Below are positions 6,244 through 14,537 of a stretch of DNA of 17,028 nucleotides, piece after piece; the stretch's first letter is position 1; each line of letters begins with the position of its first letter. The notes beneath the pieces were generated by a model that ran no database searches, had not been told where the DNA came from, and saw only the letters and a list, made by a program, of their open reading frames with translations. The translations under genes were made by a program, and so were the position numbers. The stretch is from an uncultured Eubacteriales bacterium (lineage in GTDB: Bacteria; Bacillota; Clostridia; Oscillospirales; Butyricicoccaceae): NCBI GenBank assembly GCA_934675045.1, contig CAKUPI010000010.1, positions 1 through 17,028 on the forward strand, written 5' to 3'.

Positions 6244-6268
6244 GAAAAGCCGGCCGGCCATTTTTGAA
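6244..6268 (+). other. Palindrome with T run in the thl leader
   Basis: Within the roughly 80-base leader, AAAAGCCGGCCGGCCATTTTT contains a GC-rich palindrome flanked by A and T runs. It can fold AAAAGCC against GGC and the T run. It is a weak attenuator-like shape; it may be chance. An AGGAGG at about 6228-6233 has no start codon after it. Confidence 0.25.
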
Positions 6269-6286
6269 CAGCAAGGAGAAAAAACT

Positions 6287-7468
6287 ATGGCAAAGAAAAT
6301 CGTTTTGGCGGGCGCCTGCCGCACCGCCGTCGGCACCATGGGGGGTGAGCTCAGCACCGTTCCCGCCGTACAGCTCGGCGCCGCCGTCATCCGCTCGGCG
6401 CTGGAGCGCGCCGGCGTTCGGCCGGAGCAGGTGGACCATGTGTACATGGGCTGCGTCATTCAGGCCGGGCTGGGGCAGAACGTCGCCCGCCAGGCCGCCG
6501 TCATGGCCGGTCTGCCCGTCGAGACCCCGGCGGTCACCGTCAACGTCGTCTGCGGCTCCGGCCTGCACAGCGTCAATCTGGCGGCGCAGATGATTCAGTG
6601 CGGCGAGGCCGACATCGTCGTCGCCGGCGGCATGGAAAACATGTCGCAGGGGCCGTATCTGATGAAAAACGGCCGTTACGGCTACCGCATGGGCAACGCC
6701 GCTTTGATTGACTCGATGGTTCACGACGCGCTGTGGGACGCGTTCAACGATTACCACATGGGAATGACGGCCGAAAACGTGGCGGAAAGGTGGGGCCTGA
6801 CCCGCGAGGAGCTGGACGCCTTTGCGGCCGAAAGCCAGCGCAGGGCCTGCGCCGCGCGGGAAAGCGGCCGGTTCCGGGACGAAATCGTCCCCATCGAGGT
6901 CAAAAAGAGGAAGGAAACCGTGGTCGTCGACACCGACGAGGGGCCGCGCCCCGGCACGACACCCGAGGGGCTGGCCCGCTTACGGCCCGCCTTTAAAGAG
7001 GGCGGCGTGGTGACGGCCGGCAACGCCTCGTCCATCAACGACGGCGCCGCCGCGGTGGTCGTCATGAGCGGGGACAAGGCCCGCGAGCTGGGCGTTCAGC
7101 CGATGGCCACCTGGAGTGCGGGCGCGTTGGGCGGCGTCGACCCCGCCGTCATGGGCATCGGTCCCATCGCCGCCACAAAAAAGGTGCTGGCCAGAACCGG
7201 CTTGAGCGTCGGCAGCTTTGATCTCATCGAGGCCAACGAGGCCTTTGCGGCGCAGGCCATCGTGGTCGCCCGCGAGCTGGGCTTTGACATGAGCCGGGTC
7301 AACGTCAACGGCGGCGCCATTGCGCTGGGCCACCCGGTCGGGGCTTCGGGCTGCCGTATTCTGGTCACGCTGCTGCACGAAATGCAAAAGCGCGGCGCCG
7401 GGCGCGGACTGGCTACCCTGTGCATCGGCGGCGGCATGGGCTGTGCCACCGTTGTCGAACGAGACTGA
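6287..7468 (+). CDS. thl: Acetyl-CoA acetyltransferase (thiolase)
   Basis: The 393-residue thiolase condenses two acetyl-CoA to acetoacetyl-CoA, the first step toward butyryl-CoA. The length is typical for the family. All catalytic motifs are present: nucleophile Cys89 in [11 protein letters not shown], the [12 protein letters not shown] segment, NEAFAAQAI, His349 in [15 protein letters not shown], and the second Cys379 in [16 protein letters not shown] lies eight bases before the ATG. It is the first gene of the six-gene operon, 10 bases before crt, which argues for the biosynthetic rather than the degradative thiolase role. It follows a Rex-like operator. No oddity was seen. Confidence 0.97.
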   Translation: MAKKIVLAGACRTAVGTMGGELSTVPAVQLGAAVIRSALERAGVRPEQVDHVYMGCVIQAGLGQNVARQAAVMAGLPVETPAVTVNVVCGSGLHSVNLAAQMIQCGEADIVVAGGMENMSQGPYLMKNGRYGYRMGNAALIDSMVHDALWDAFNDYHMGMTAENVAERWGLTREELDAFAAESQRRACAARESGRFRDEIVPIEVKKRKETVVVDTDEGPRPGTTPEGLARLRPAFKEGGVVTAGNASSINDGAAAVVVMSGDKARELGVQPMATWSAGALGGVDPAVMGIGPIAATKKVLARTGLSVGSFDLIEANEAFAAQAIVVARELGFDMSRVNVNGGAIALGHPVGASGCRILVTLLHEMQKRGAGRGLATLCIGGGMGCATVVERD

Positions 7469-7478
7469 GAGGAGAGCG

Positions 7479-8264
7479 ATGAAAACGATGAACTACATTG
7501 TGTATGAGCAGGAAGGGGCCACGGCCGTTGTCACCGTCAACCGCCCCAAGGCCCTCAACGCCCTCAACAGCACCGTGCTCGAGGAGCTCAAGCAGACCTT
7601 TGACAGCATCGATTTGGAAACGGTGCGCTGCGTCATTTTGACCGGCGCGGGCGAAAAGAGTTTTGTGGCCGGCGCCGACATCGGCGAGATGAGCGCCCTG
7701 AGCAAGGCGGAAGGGGAGGCCTTTGGGAAAAAGGGCAACGACCTGTTCCGCGCGATCGAGTGCTTCCCCGTGCCGGTCATCGCGGCGGTCAACGGCTTTG
7801 CGCTGGGCGGCGGCTGCGAGCTTTCGCTGAGCTGCGACATCCGCATCTGCTCGCAAAACGCCGTATTCGGGCAGCCCGAGGTCGGGCTTGGCATCACGCC
7901 GGGCTTTGGCGGCACCCAGCGTCTGGCCCGCACCGTCGGGACGGGCAGGGCCAAAGAGATGATTTACAGCGGCCGCAGCATCAAGGCCGACGAGGCGCTG
8001 CGCGTCGGGCTGGTCAACGCCGTTTACCCGCAGGAGGAGCTGCTGCCCGCCGCGCGGAAGCTGGCCGGCATTATCGCCGCAAACGCCCCCATTGCCGTCC
8101 GCGCCTGCAAAAAGGCCATCAACGAGGGCATGCAGACCGACATGGACAGCGCCGTCGTCATCGAGGAAAAGCTGTTCGGCAGCTGCTTTGAAACCGAGGA
8201 CCAGCGCGAGGGCATGCAGGCCTTTTTGGAAAAGCGCAAGGTCGAGGGCTTTCGGAACCGCTGA
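7479..8264 (+). CDS. crt: 3-hydroxybutyryl-CoA dehydratase (crotonase)
   Basis: The 261-residue enoyl-CoA hydratase-family enzyme dehydrates 3-hydroxybutyryl-CoA to crotonyl-CoA. The oxyanion-hole segment KSFVAGADIGEM and the two catalytic acids, Glu114 in GGGCELSL and Glu134 in FGQPEVGLGITPGFGGTQRL, are in place. The C-terminal helices are normal (KKAINEGMQTDM). The frame is open well upstream inside thl, but the ATG at 7479 has GAGAGGAGAG just before it and begins the conserved region. A second in-frame ATG four codons on is the only other candidate. It is the second gene in the operon. Confidence 0.96.
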   Translation: MKTMNYIVYEQEGATAVVTVNRPKALNALNSTVLEELKQTFDSIDLETVRCVILTGAGEKSFVAGADIGEMSALSKAEGEAFGKKGNDLFRAIECFPVPVIAAVNGFALGGGCELSLSCDIRICSQNAVFGQPEVGLGITPGFGGTQRLARTVGTGRAKEMIYSGRSIKADEALRVGLVNAVYPQEELLPAARKLAGIIAANAPIAVRACKKAINEGMQTDMDSAVVIEEKLFGSCFETEDQREGMQAFLEKRKVEGFRNR

Positions 8265-8309
8265 GCGAACGCTCGTCAGGATAGAAAAGAGAACTGGAGG
8301 AAAGAAGAC

Positions 8310-9149
8310 ATGAAAGTTGGGATCATCGGCGCCGGCACCATGGGCGGCGGAATCGCGCAGGTCTTCGCGCAGGGGGGGTGGAACGTCTGCCTGTGCGACA
8401 TCAGCGAAGAGCTGGCCGCAAAGGGCAAGAGCCGGATTGCCAAGGGCTTTGAAAAGCGCATTGCCAAGGGCAAGATGGAGCAGAGCGAGGCCGACGCCGT
8501 CCTGGCCCGGATTGCGACCGGCCTGAAGGAGATTTGCGGAGAGTGCGATCTCATCGTCGAGGCCGCCGTGGAGAACATGGAGATCAAGCGCCAGACCTTC
8601 CGCGAGCTGGAGAGCATCTGCAAAGAGGACTGCGTGTTCGCGACCAACACCTCTTCGCTGTCCATCACGGAAATCGGGCACGGCCTGAAGCGCCCCGTCA
8701 TCGGCATGCACTTTTTCAACCCCGCGCCCGTCATGAAGCTGGTCGAGGTCATCGCCGGCATGGAAACGCCCGGCGAGCTGACGGCAAAAGTCGCCGGAAT
8801 CGCCGAGGGACTGGGCAAGGTCCCGGTACAGGTCAACGAGTCGGCCGGCTTTGTCGTCAACCGCCTTCTCGTCCCCCTGATCAACGAGGGCATCTCCGTC
8901 TACGCCGAGGGCGTCGCGTCGGCCGCCGACATCGACACCGCCATGAAGCTGGGCGCCAACCACCCCATGGGCCCGCTCGAGCTGGGCGACCTCATCGGCC
9001 TTGACGTCGTGCTCGCCATTATGGAGGTTCTGTACCACGAGACGGGCGATCCCAAGTACCGCCCCGCCTACCTGCTTAAAAAGATGGTCCGCGCCGGTTT
9101 GCTTGGCCGCAAGACCGGCAAGGGCTTCTACGACTATACAAAAGCATAA
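8310..9149 (+). CDS. hbd: 3-hydroxybutyryl-CoA dehydrogenase
   Basis: The 279-residue enzyme reduces acetoacetyl-CoA to 3-hydroxybutyryl-CoA with NAD(P)H. The N-terminal Rossmann motif is [17 protein letters not shown] (about 4-20). Catalytic His134 lies in [17 protein letters not shown] with Glu146, and the C-terminal domain carries [16 protein letters not shown] and the closing [10 protein letters not shown]30 in CLCDI at the end of the second strand favours NADH, as usual for clostridial Hbd; this is inference. GGAGG precedes the ATG, and the 45-base gap to crt is the longest inside the operon. It acts before crt although it is placed after it. Confidence 0.96.
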   Translation: MKVGIIGAGTMGGGIAQVFAQGGWNVCLCDISEELAAKGKSRIAKGFEKRIAKGKMEQSEADAVLARIATGLKEICGECDLIVEAAVENMEIKRQTFRELESICKEDCVFATNTSSLSITEIGHGLKRPVIGMHFFNPAPVMKLVEVIAGMETPGELTAKVAGIAEGLGKVPVQVNESAGFVVNRLLVPLINEGISVYAEGVASAADIDTAMKLGANHPMGPLELGDLIGLDVVLAIMEVLYHETGDPKYRPAYLLKKMVRAGLLGRKTGKGFYDYTKA

Positions 9150-9176
9150 GTTGCGAAAGAACAAGGAGGAAGAACC

Positions 9177-10310
9177 ATGGACTTCGCTCTGTCGAAAGAG
9201 CACGTAATGGCACGCGAGCTGTTCCGTAAGTTCGCCGAAACCGAGGTCAAGCCCATCGCCCAAGAGGTGGACGAAACCGAACGCTTCCCCCGCGAAACGG
9301 TGGAGAAGATGAAAAAGTACGGCTTTATGGGGATACCCTTCCCCCGCGAGGCCGGCGGGCAGGGCTGCGATACCCTGACCTATGTCCTGTGCGTTGAGGA
9401 GCTGTCGCGCGTCTGCGGCACAACGGGCGTCATCCTGTCGGCCCACACCTCGCTGGGCGCCAACCCCATCAAACAGTTCGGCACCCCGGAGCAGATTGAA
9501 AAGTATCTGGTTCCGATGGCGCGGGGCGAAAAACTGGGCGCTTTCGGCCTGACCGAGCCGGGCGCCGGCACCGACGCTTCGGGCCAGCAGACCCGTGCGG
9601 AAAAACAGGGCGATCACTATGTTCTCAACGGCAGCAAAATCTTCATCACCAACGGCGGCGAGGCCGATGTCTACATCATTTTCGCCATGACCGACAAGTC
9701 CAAGGGGACCAAGGGCATCTCGGCCTTTATCGTCGAAAAGGACTTCCCGGGCTTTTCCATCGGCACCAAGGAAAAGAAGATGGGCATTCGCGGCAGCTCG
9801 ACGACCGAGCTGATCTTTGAAAACTGCATCGTCCCCGCCGAAAACCTGCTCGGGCAGGAAGGAAAGGGCTTCGGCATCGCCATGCAGACGCTGGACGGCG
9901 GCCGCATCGGCATTGCCGCGCAGGCGCTCGGTCTGGCGCAGGGCGCCTTTGACGAGACGGTTAAGTACGTCAAAGAGCGCAAGCAGTTCGGCCGCCCGAT
10001 CATGAAGTTCCAGAACACGCAGTTCACGCTGGCCGACCTCAAGACCCGCATCGAGGCCGCCCGCCTGCTCGTTTACCGCGCCGCGATGGCCAAGGACACC
10101 AAAAAGCGCTTCTCGGAGGAAGCGGCCATGGCCAAGCTCTTTGCGTCGGAAGCGGCCATGGAGGTCACCACCAAGTGCGTGCAGCTCTTCGGCGGTTACG
10201 GCTACACCCGCGAATACCCGGTCGAGCGCATGATGCGCGACGCCAAGATCACGGAAATTTACGAGGGCACCAGCGAGGTCCAGCGCATGGTCATCGCCGG
10301 TACGCTGTAA
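9177..10310 (+). CDS. bcd: Butyryl-CoA dehydrogenase (crotonyl-CoA reductase, acyl-CoA dehydrogenase family)
   Basis: The 377-residue FAD enzyme reduces crotonyl-CoA to butyryl-CoA with electrons from EtfAB. Family motifs are GAFGLTEPGAGTDAS, the ITNGGEADVYIIFA segment, FGRPIMKFQNTQF, QLFGGYGYTREYPVERMMRD, and catalytic Glu363 in KITEIYEGTSEVQR. The length equals the usual short-chain enzyme, with no fused domain. AAGGAGGAAG lies just upstream. The adjacent etfB-etfA pair is the standard clostridial arrangement in which the complex uses NADH and bifurcates electrons to crotonyl-CoA and ferredoxin. Bifurcation is inferred from family and context. Confidence 0.97.
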   Translation: MDFALSKEHVMARELFRKFAETEVKPIAQEVDETERFPRETVEKMKKYGFMGIPFPREAGGQGCDTLTYVLCVEELSRVCGTTGVILSAHTSLGANPIKQFGTPEQIEKYLVPMARGEKLGAFGLTEPGAGTDASGQQTRAEKQGDHYVLNGSKIFITNGGEADVYIIFAMTDKSKGTKGISAFIVEKDFPGFSIGTKEKKMGIRGSSTTELIFENCIVPAENLLGQEGKGFGIAMQTLDGGRIGIAAQALGLAQGAFDETVKYVKERKQFGRPIMKFQNTQFTLADLKTRIEAARLLVYRAAMAKDTKKRFSEEAAMAKLFASEAAMEVTTKCVQLFGGYGYTREYPVERMMRDAKITEIYEGTSEVQRMVIAGTL

Positions 10311-10325
10311 GGGAGGAGACAGGTC

Positions 10326-11108
10326 ATGAACATTATTGTCTGCATCAAGCAGGTGCCCGACACGACGGAAGTGCGCCTCGACCCCGTGACCGGCACCCTC
10401 ATTCGCGACGGCGTTCCGTCCATCATCAACCCCGACGACAAGGCAGGTCTCGAGGCCGCGCTGCGCCTCAAGGACCAGTGCGGCGCGCACGTCACCGTCG
10501 TCAGCATGGGCCCGCCGCAGGCCGATCTGGCACTGCGCGAGGCGCTCGCCATGGGCGCCGACGAGGCCGTGCTTGTCACCGACCGCGCCTTCGGCGGCGC
10601 CGACACCTGGGCGACCTCGTCCACGCTGGCGGCCGCCATCAAAAAGCTGCCCTGCGACCTGATCATCACCGGCCGTCAGGCCATCGACGGCGACACCGCG
10701 CAGGTCGGCCCGCAGATTGCCGAGCACCTCGGCCTGGCGCACATCAGCTACGCCGAGGATTTGCGCCTTGAGGGCGACAGCGTCGTCGTCAAGCGCCAGT
10801 ACGAGGACCGCTATCACGTCATTCGCGCCAAGCTGCCCTGCCTGATCACGGCGCTGAGCGAGATGAACACCCCGCGCTACATGACGCCGGGCGGCATCTT
10901 TGACGCCTTCCGCCGCAAGGAGGTCACCGCCTTTACCCGCCCCGATCTTGACATCGGCGACGACAACATCGGTCTCGCCGGGTCGCCCACCCGCGTATTC
11001 AAGTCCTTTACCAAAACCCCCAAGGCTGCCGGAACGGTCGAAAAGCTTGACCCGCGCGAAGGAGCGCAGGCCATTGTCCGGTATCTTGCGGAAAAACACA
11101 TCATTTAA
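10326..11108 (+). CDS. etfB: Electron transfer flavoprotein, beta subunit
   Basis: The 260-residue protein begins MNIIVCIKQVPDTTEVRLDP and contains GRQAIDGDTAQVGPQIAEHL, the adenine-nucleotide/FAD-binding signature of EtfB in the Clostridium-type group. The middle segment is KLPCLITALSEMNTPRYM, followed by the C-terminal arm. In bifurcating Etfs this subunit holds the FAD that takes a hydride from NADH. In mitochondrial Etf the same site holds AMP. The retained Asp-Gly-Asp-Thr loop is compatible with FAD here. It is 15 bases after bcd and 15 bases before etfA, with GGGAGGAG as ribosome site. Confidence 0.96.
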   Translation: MNIIVCIKQVPDTTEVRLDPVTGTLIRDGVPSIINPDDKAGLEAALRLKDQCGAHVTVVSMGPPQADLALREALAMGADEAVLVTDRAFGGADTWATSSTLAAAIKKLPCDLIITGRQAIDGDTAQVGPQIAEHLGLAHISYAEDLRLEGDSVVVKRQYEDRYHVIRAKLPCLITALSEMNTPRYMTPGGIFDAFRRKEVTAFTRPDLDIGDDNIGLAGSPTRVFKSFTKTPKAAGTVEKLDPREGAQAIVRYLAEKHII

Positions 11109-11123
11109 GGGAGGCGGAGAAAG

Positions 11124-12131
11124 ATGAACAATGCAGAGTTTAAGGGCGTCTTTGTCTTCGCCCAGCAGGTCGACGGCAAGGTTGCCGGTGTCGCATTTGA
11201 GCTTCTCGGCAAGGCGCACGAGCTGGCGCAGGCCCGCGGCGCGCAGGTCACCGCCGTTTTGCTCGGGTACCGGGTGGCCGATCTGGCCGGCGAGCTGATC
11301 GCCGCCGGTGCCGACCGCGTTCTGGTGCTGGACAGGCCCGAGCTTGAGACCTACATGACCGAGCCCTATGCCTGGGCCATGAACAAAGTGATTCGGGAGT
11401 ACAGGCCGGAAATTGTGCTGACTCCGGCGACGGCCATCGGCCGTGACCTCGCGCCCCGCGTTTCGGCGCGCGTCCACACCGGCTTGACGGCCGACTGCAC
11501 CGGTCTGGACATTCAGGAGGAGACCGGAAACCTGATGATGACGCGCCCGGCCTTTGGCGGCAACATCATGGCCACCATCCTGTGTCCCGCTCACCGGCCG
11601 CAGATGGCCACTGTGCGCCCCGGCGTCATGCAGCGCATGCCGGCCGACGCCGGCCGCCGCGGCGAGGTGGTCAGCCTTGACTGGGCCGTCCCCGCCGAGA
11701 CGAAAAATGTCGAGATTCTCGAGGTCGTCAAGGCCGTTGCCGAAGCGGTGGACATTCAGGACGCCAAGATTCTGGTCTCGGGCGGCCGCGGCATGGGCGC
11801 GCCCGAAAACTTCAAGCTGCTGGAAGAGCTGGCCGAAGTGCTGGGCGGCACCGTTTCCGCCTCGCGCGCCGCGGTCGACGCCGGCTGGATTGCCAAGGAC
11901 CGCCAGGTCGGCCAGACCGGCAAGACGGTGCGGCCCCAGCTGTACATCGCCTGCGGCATTTCGGGCGCCATTCAGCACCTCGCCGGCATGGAGGACTCCG
12001 ACGTCATTGTCGCCATCAACCGCGATGAAACGGCCCCGATTTTTGAGGTGGCCGATTACGGCATCGTCGGCGACGTGATGAAGGTCGTTCCGGCGCTCAT
12101 TGAAGAGCTGCGCGCGCATCAGAAGAAGTAA
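11124..12131 (+). CDS. etfA: Electron transfer flavoprotein, alpha subunit
   Basis: The 335-residue protein forms a heterodimer with EtfB and passes electrons to Bcd. The N-terminal Etf domain covers about 1-190, including [15 protein letters not shown]. The C-terminal FAD domain shows SGGRGMG (219-225), the GQTGKTVRP loop (263-271), the GISGAIQH helix start (278-285), and [20 protein letters not shown]. There is no N-terminal ferredoxin extension such as some EtfA proteins have, so ferredoxin must bind as a separate protein. It is the last gene of the operon, followed within 20 bases by a strong terminator. Confidence 0.97.
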   Translation: MNNAEFKGVFVFAQQVDGKVAGVAFELLGKAHELAQARGAQVTAVLLGYRVADLAGELIAAGADRVLVLDRPELETYMTEPYAWAMNKVIREYRPEIVLTPATAIGRDLAPRVSARVHTGLTADCTGLDIQEETGNLMMTRPAFGGNIMATILCPAHRPQMATVRPGVMQRMPADAGRRGEVVSLDWAVPAETKNVEILEVVKAVAEAVDIQDAKILVSGGRGMGAPENFKLLEELAEVLGGTVSASRAAVDAGWIAKDRQVGQTGKTVRPQLYIACGISGAIQHLAGMEDSDVIVAINRDETAPIFEVADYGIVGDVMKVVPALIEELRAHQKK

Positions 12132-12149
12132 ACCGGTTTTTTTCAGAGG

Positions 12150-12177
12150 GCGGCGGGCCTTAAGCCCGCCGCTTTTT
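12150..12177 (+). terminator. Intrinsic terminator of the butyryl-CoA operon
   Basis: GCGGCGGGC (12150-12158) pairs perfectly with GCCCGCCGC (12164-12172) around a 5-base loop and is followed by five T. It ends the operon after etfA, so no butyrate kinase or CoA-transferase gene belongs to it. Confidence 0.92.
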
Positions 12178-12191
12178 ATCGCCGTGCAGGC

Positions 12192-12220
12192 GTGACAAAG
12201 TGCCGGAAATCGTGTATAAT
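12192..12220 (+). promoter_or_regulatory. Promoter of the flavodiiron protein gene
   Basis: GTGACA (12192-12197) and perfect TATAAT (12215-12220) are separated by 17 bases. The transcript would carry about a 50-base leader before the ribosome site. No Rex- or PerR-like box was recognised. Confidence 0.75.
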
Positions 12221-12277
12221 AACCGGTACGGGCCGCTCTTTGCGGCGGGGAAATATGATTTTGCAGGAGGTATGCTT

Positions 12278-13429
12278 ATGACCGTTACAAAGGATATCCG
12301 ATATATCGGCGCAGACGATACGACCCTTGATTTGTTCGAGGGACAGTATGCCGTTCCCAACGGGGTGTCTTACAACTCGTATGTCATTCTGGACGAGAAA
12401 ATTGCCGTGATGGACACGGTGGACAGCCGCGCCACCGCGCAGTTTTTGGACAACCTCGAGCGAGAGCTGCAGGGGAAAAGCCCCGATTATCTGGTCGTTT
12501 CACACGTGGAGCCCGACCACGCCGCCAGCGTGAAGGCTCTGGTCGATAAATACCCGGGCGTGCGGCTGGTCGGAAACGCCAAAACCTTCCCCATGCTGCA
12601 GCAGTATTTTGATTTGGACCTCAAGGACGCCGTCACGGTCAAAGAGGGTGATACCTTAAAGCTCGGCCGCCACGAGCTGACCTTTGTCATGGCCCCCATG
12701 GTGCACTGGCCCGAGGTCATGGTCAGCTACGACAGCTGCGACAAGGTGCTGTTCAGCGCCGACGGATTCGGAAAGTTCGGCGCGCTGTCCGTACAGGAGG
12801 ACTGGGCGTGCGAGGCGCGGCGCTACTACTTCAACATTGTCGGCAAGTACGGCGCGCAGGTGCAGGCGCTGCTCAAAAAGGCGGCCGCGCTCGACATCCG
12901 CATCATCTGCCCGCTGCACGGGCCGGTGCTGACGGAGAACCTCGGCGATTACCTGGAAAAATACCGGATTTGGAGCAGCTACGGCGTCGAAAGCCCGGGC
13001 GTTTTCATCGCCTATGCCAGCCTGCACGGCAATACGGCGCAGGCGGCGCACAGTCTGGCCGATCGCCTGCGCGCCGCGGGCTGCCCCGAGGTGGAAATGA
13101 TCGATCTGGCCCGCGGCGATCTGTCCGAGGCCGTCGAGGGGGCCTTCGAGTTCGGCAAGGTGGTGCTGGCCGCCTCGTCGTATGACGGCGGCGTCATGCC
13201 GGCCATGGAGAAGTTTCTGCATCATCTGAAGTCCAAAAACTACCAAAAGCGCACCGTCGGCCTGATAGAAAACGGGTCGTGGGCGCCGTCGGCGGCGCGG
13301 ATCATGAAGGAGCTTTTGTCCCCGATGAAGGAAATCACCCTTGCAGAGCCGGTCGTCACGCTGCGCGGCGCCTTCAAGGAAAGCGACGGCGCGCAGCTTG
13401 ACGCGCTGGTGCAGGCCCTTTTGCGGTAA
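12278..13429 (+). CDS. fprA: Flavodiiron protein (FprA-type O2/NO reductase)
   Basis: The 383-residue cytosolic protein reduces O2 to water, or NO to N2O, protecting anaerobes. The N-terminal MBL-fold diiron domain (about 1-240) has all ligands: H76-x-E78-x-D80-H81 in SHVEPDHAAS, H143 in MVHWPEVM, D162 in SADGFG, and H214 in CPLHGPV. The flavodoxin domain (about 245-383) binds FMN, starting IAYASLHGNTAQAA. It is class A: no rubredoxin or flavin-reductase extension, so it needs an external donor such as rubredoxin, not seen here. The D162-H214 distance (52) is shorter than the roughly 60 in well-known relatives. The ATG at 12278 has GGAGG seven bases before it, whereas the frame's first ATG, at 12200, lies upstream of the TATAAT box. 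It is a separate unit next to the oxygen-sensitive butyrate pathway. Confidence 0.93.
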   Translation: MTVTKDIRYIGADDTTLDLFEGQYAVPNGVSYNSYVILDEKIAVMDTVDSRATAQFLDNLERELQGKSPDYLVVSHVEPDHAASVKALVDKYPGVRLVGNAKTFPMLQQYFDLDLKDAVTVKEGDTLKLGRHELTFVMAPMVHWPEVMVSYDSCDKVLFSADGFGKFGALSVQEDWACEARRYYFNIVGKYGAQVQALLKKAAALDIRIICPLHGPVLTENLGDYLEKYRIWSSYGVESPGVFIAYASLHGNTAQAAHSLADRLRAAGCPEVEMIDLARGDLSEAVEGAFEFGKVVLAASSYDGGVMPAMEKFLHHLKSKNYQKRTVGLIENGSWAPSAARIMKELLSPMKEITLAEPVVTLRGAFKESDGAQLDALVQALLR

Positions 13430-13433
13430 AATC

Positions 13434-13468
13434 AAAAGCGATGGGAAAAGCCCATCGCTTTTTGTTTT
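13434..13468. terminator. Bidirectional intrinsic terminator
   Basis: AAAAGCGATGGG (13434-13445) pairs perfectly with CCCATCGCTTTT (13451-13462) around a 5-base loop, with T-rich sequence on both outer sides when read from either strand. It ends the flavodiiron gene and the convergent EamA gene, whose stop is at 13470-13472. Confidence 0.92.
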
Positions 13469-13469
13469 T

Positions 13470-14399
13470 TTACAGGCGTTTGGAAGCGGGCGGCTTTTTG
13501 CCCGGCAAGCGGCGCTTGAGTTCGGCGGGGTCAAGCTGCGCCAGAACAATGGCGATAAACATCAAAAGACAGCCCAGAGCTTCCCGCGCTGTGGGCCACT
13601 GGCGCAAAAGCACCCCCTCGCCCAGCACGGCAAAGACCGATTCAAGGCTCAAAAGCAGGGAAGCGACGGTCGGGTCGGTGTCCCGCTGCGCCACAACCTG
13701 AAGGGTGTAGGCGACGCCGCAGGACAAAATACCGGAGTACAGAAGGGGCATGCGCGCGCTTGCGATTTGCGTCCATGCCGGCTGCTCGAAGAGGAGGGCC
13801 GGGATCAGGGAAAAGAGGCCGCTGACAAAAAACTGGATGCACGACAGCGTGACGCCGTCCATTTGGGGGGAAAAGTGGTCGATGGTGAGAATGTGGAAGG
13901 AGAAGCAGACGGCGCACAGAAAGACGAGGAAATCCCCGCGCGAAATGCTCATGCTCTCGTTGAGGCACAAAAGGGCCATGCCGCCCGTGGCCAGCACGAC
14001 GCCGATCCACACGAGCGCGGGCGGCTTCTTTTTGAGAAAAAGCCCGAGCAGGGGCACGATGATGATGTACAGCGCCGTGATAAAGCCGGCCTTGCCCGGC
14101 GAGGTCGTCTGAATGCCGAGCTGCTGAAGGGTGGACGCGACAAACAGGGCCAGCCCGCACAGCACGCCGCCGGTCAGCAGAAGGCGGGGGGGCACGGCGC
14201 TCTGGCTCCGGCGCGCGCGGGCAGCGTTGCGGCGCACCAGCGGCAGCAGAACGGCGCCGCCCAGCAAAAAGCGGATGGCGTTAAAGGTAAAGGGGCCTAC
14301 ATGCTCCATGCCGACCGTCTGGGCGACAAAGGAAACGCCCCAGATAAAGGCGGTGAGAACGAGCAGCAGGTTTCCGTGCAGTTTTTTTGAATATTTCAA
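13470..14399 (-). CDS. EamA/DMT-family transporter
   Basis: The 309-residue membrane protein has about ten spans in two EamA repeats. Repeat one starts GNLLLVLTAFIWGVSFVAQ, and repeat two starts around GDFLVFLCAVCFSFHILTIDHF. The ends are Lys/Arg-rich (KRRLPGKKPPASKRL), placing the C-terminus inside. DMT-family members export amino acids, nucleobases or other metabolites; the substrate cannot be read from sequence. The start is a TTG at 14399 preceded by GGAGG at about ten bases. The frame extends seven codons further to another TTG, but that would place the GGAGG inside the gene. It is a single-gene unit, convergent with the flavodiiron gene. Confidence 0.85.
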   Translation of the reverse strand: MKYSKKLHGNLLLVLTAFIWGVSFVAQTVGMEHVGPFTFNAIRFLLGGAVLLPLVRRNAARARRSQSAVPPRLLLTGGVLCGLALFVASTLQQLGIQTTSPGKAGFITALYIIIVPLLGLFLKKKPPALVWIGVVLATGGMALLCLNESMSISRGDFLVFLCAVCFSFHILTIDHFSPQMDGVTLSCIQFFVSGLFSLIPALLFEQPAWTQIASARMPLLYSGILSCGVAYTLQVVAQRDTDPTVASLLLSLESVFAVLGEGVLLRQWPTAREALGCLLMFIAIVLAQLDPAELKRRLPGKKPPASKRL

Positions 14400-14436
14400 A
14401 CCGGTCCAGCCTCCTTGCAATTGACAAGCGAATATC

Positions 14437-14445
14437 AGTATACCA
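14437..14445 (-). promoter_or_regulatory. Extended -10 promoter of the EamA gene
   Basis: On the minus strand TGGTATACT is an extended -10 (TGn plus TATACT) about 37 bases upstream of the TTG start. No good -35 is present at 16-18 bases, which the extended -10 can offset. Confidence 0.5.
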
Positions 14446-14487
14446 TAAAACCGCCAAAAGCGATACCCTCTGCCGGAGAAAGAACAA

Positions 14488-14520
14488 TAAAAAATCCCCC
14501 GGACCGCGCAGCCCGGGGGA
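14488..14520 (-). terminator. Intrinsic terminator after the MBL-fold gene
   Basis: On the minus strand TCCCCCGG pairs with CCGGGGGA around a 10-base loop, followed by a run of T. It closes the minus-strand gene ending at 14538. The opposite strand lacks a T run, so it is one-directional. Confidence 0.88.
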
Positions 14521-14537
14521 CAGAGAAAAGGTGGAAG

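Noticed and set aside
7413..12119. A 1568-codon open frame on the minus strand across the butyrate operon
   Set aside because: It is antisense to six well-conserved genes; GC-rich third positions remove stop codons on the opposite strand. The translation is low-complexity (His/Gly/Ala/Asp-rich) with no motif.
13341..14390. A 349-codon plus-strand frame opposite the EamA gene
   Set aside because: It reads through the end of the flavodiiron gene in another frame and through a strong terminator; the EamA frame has clear membrane spans.
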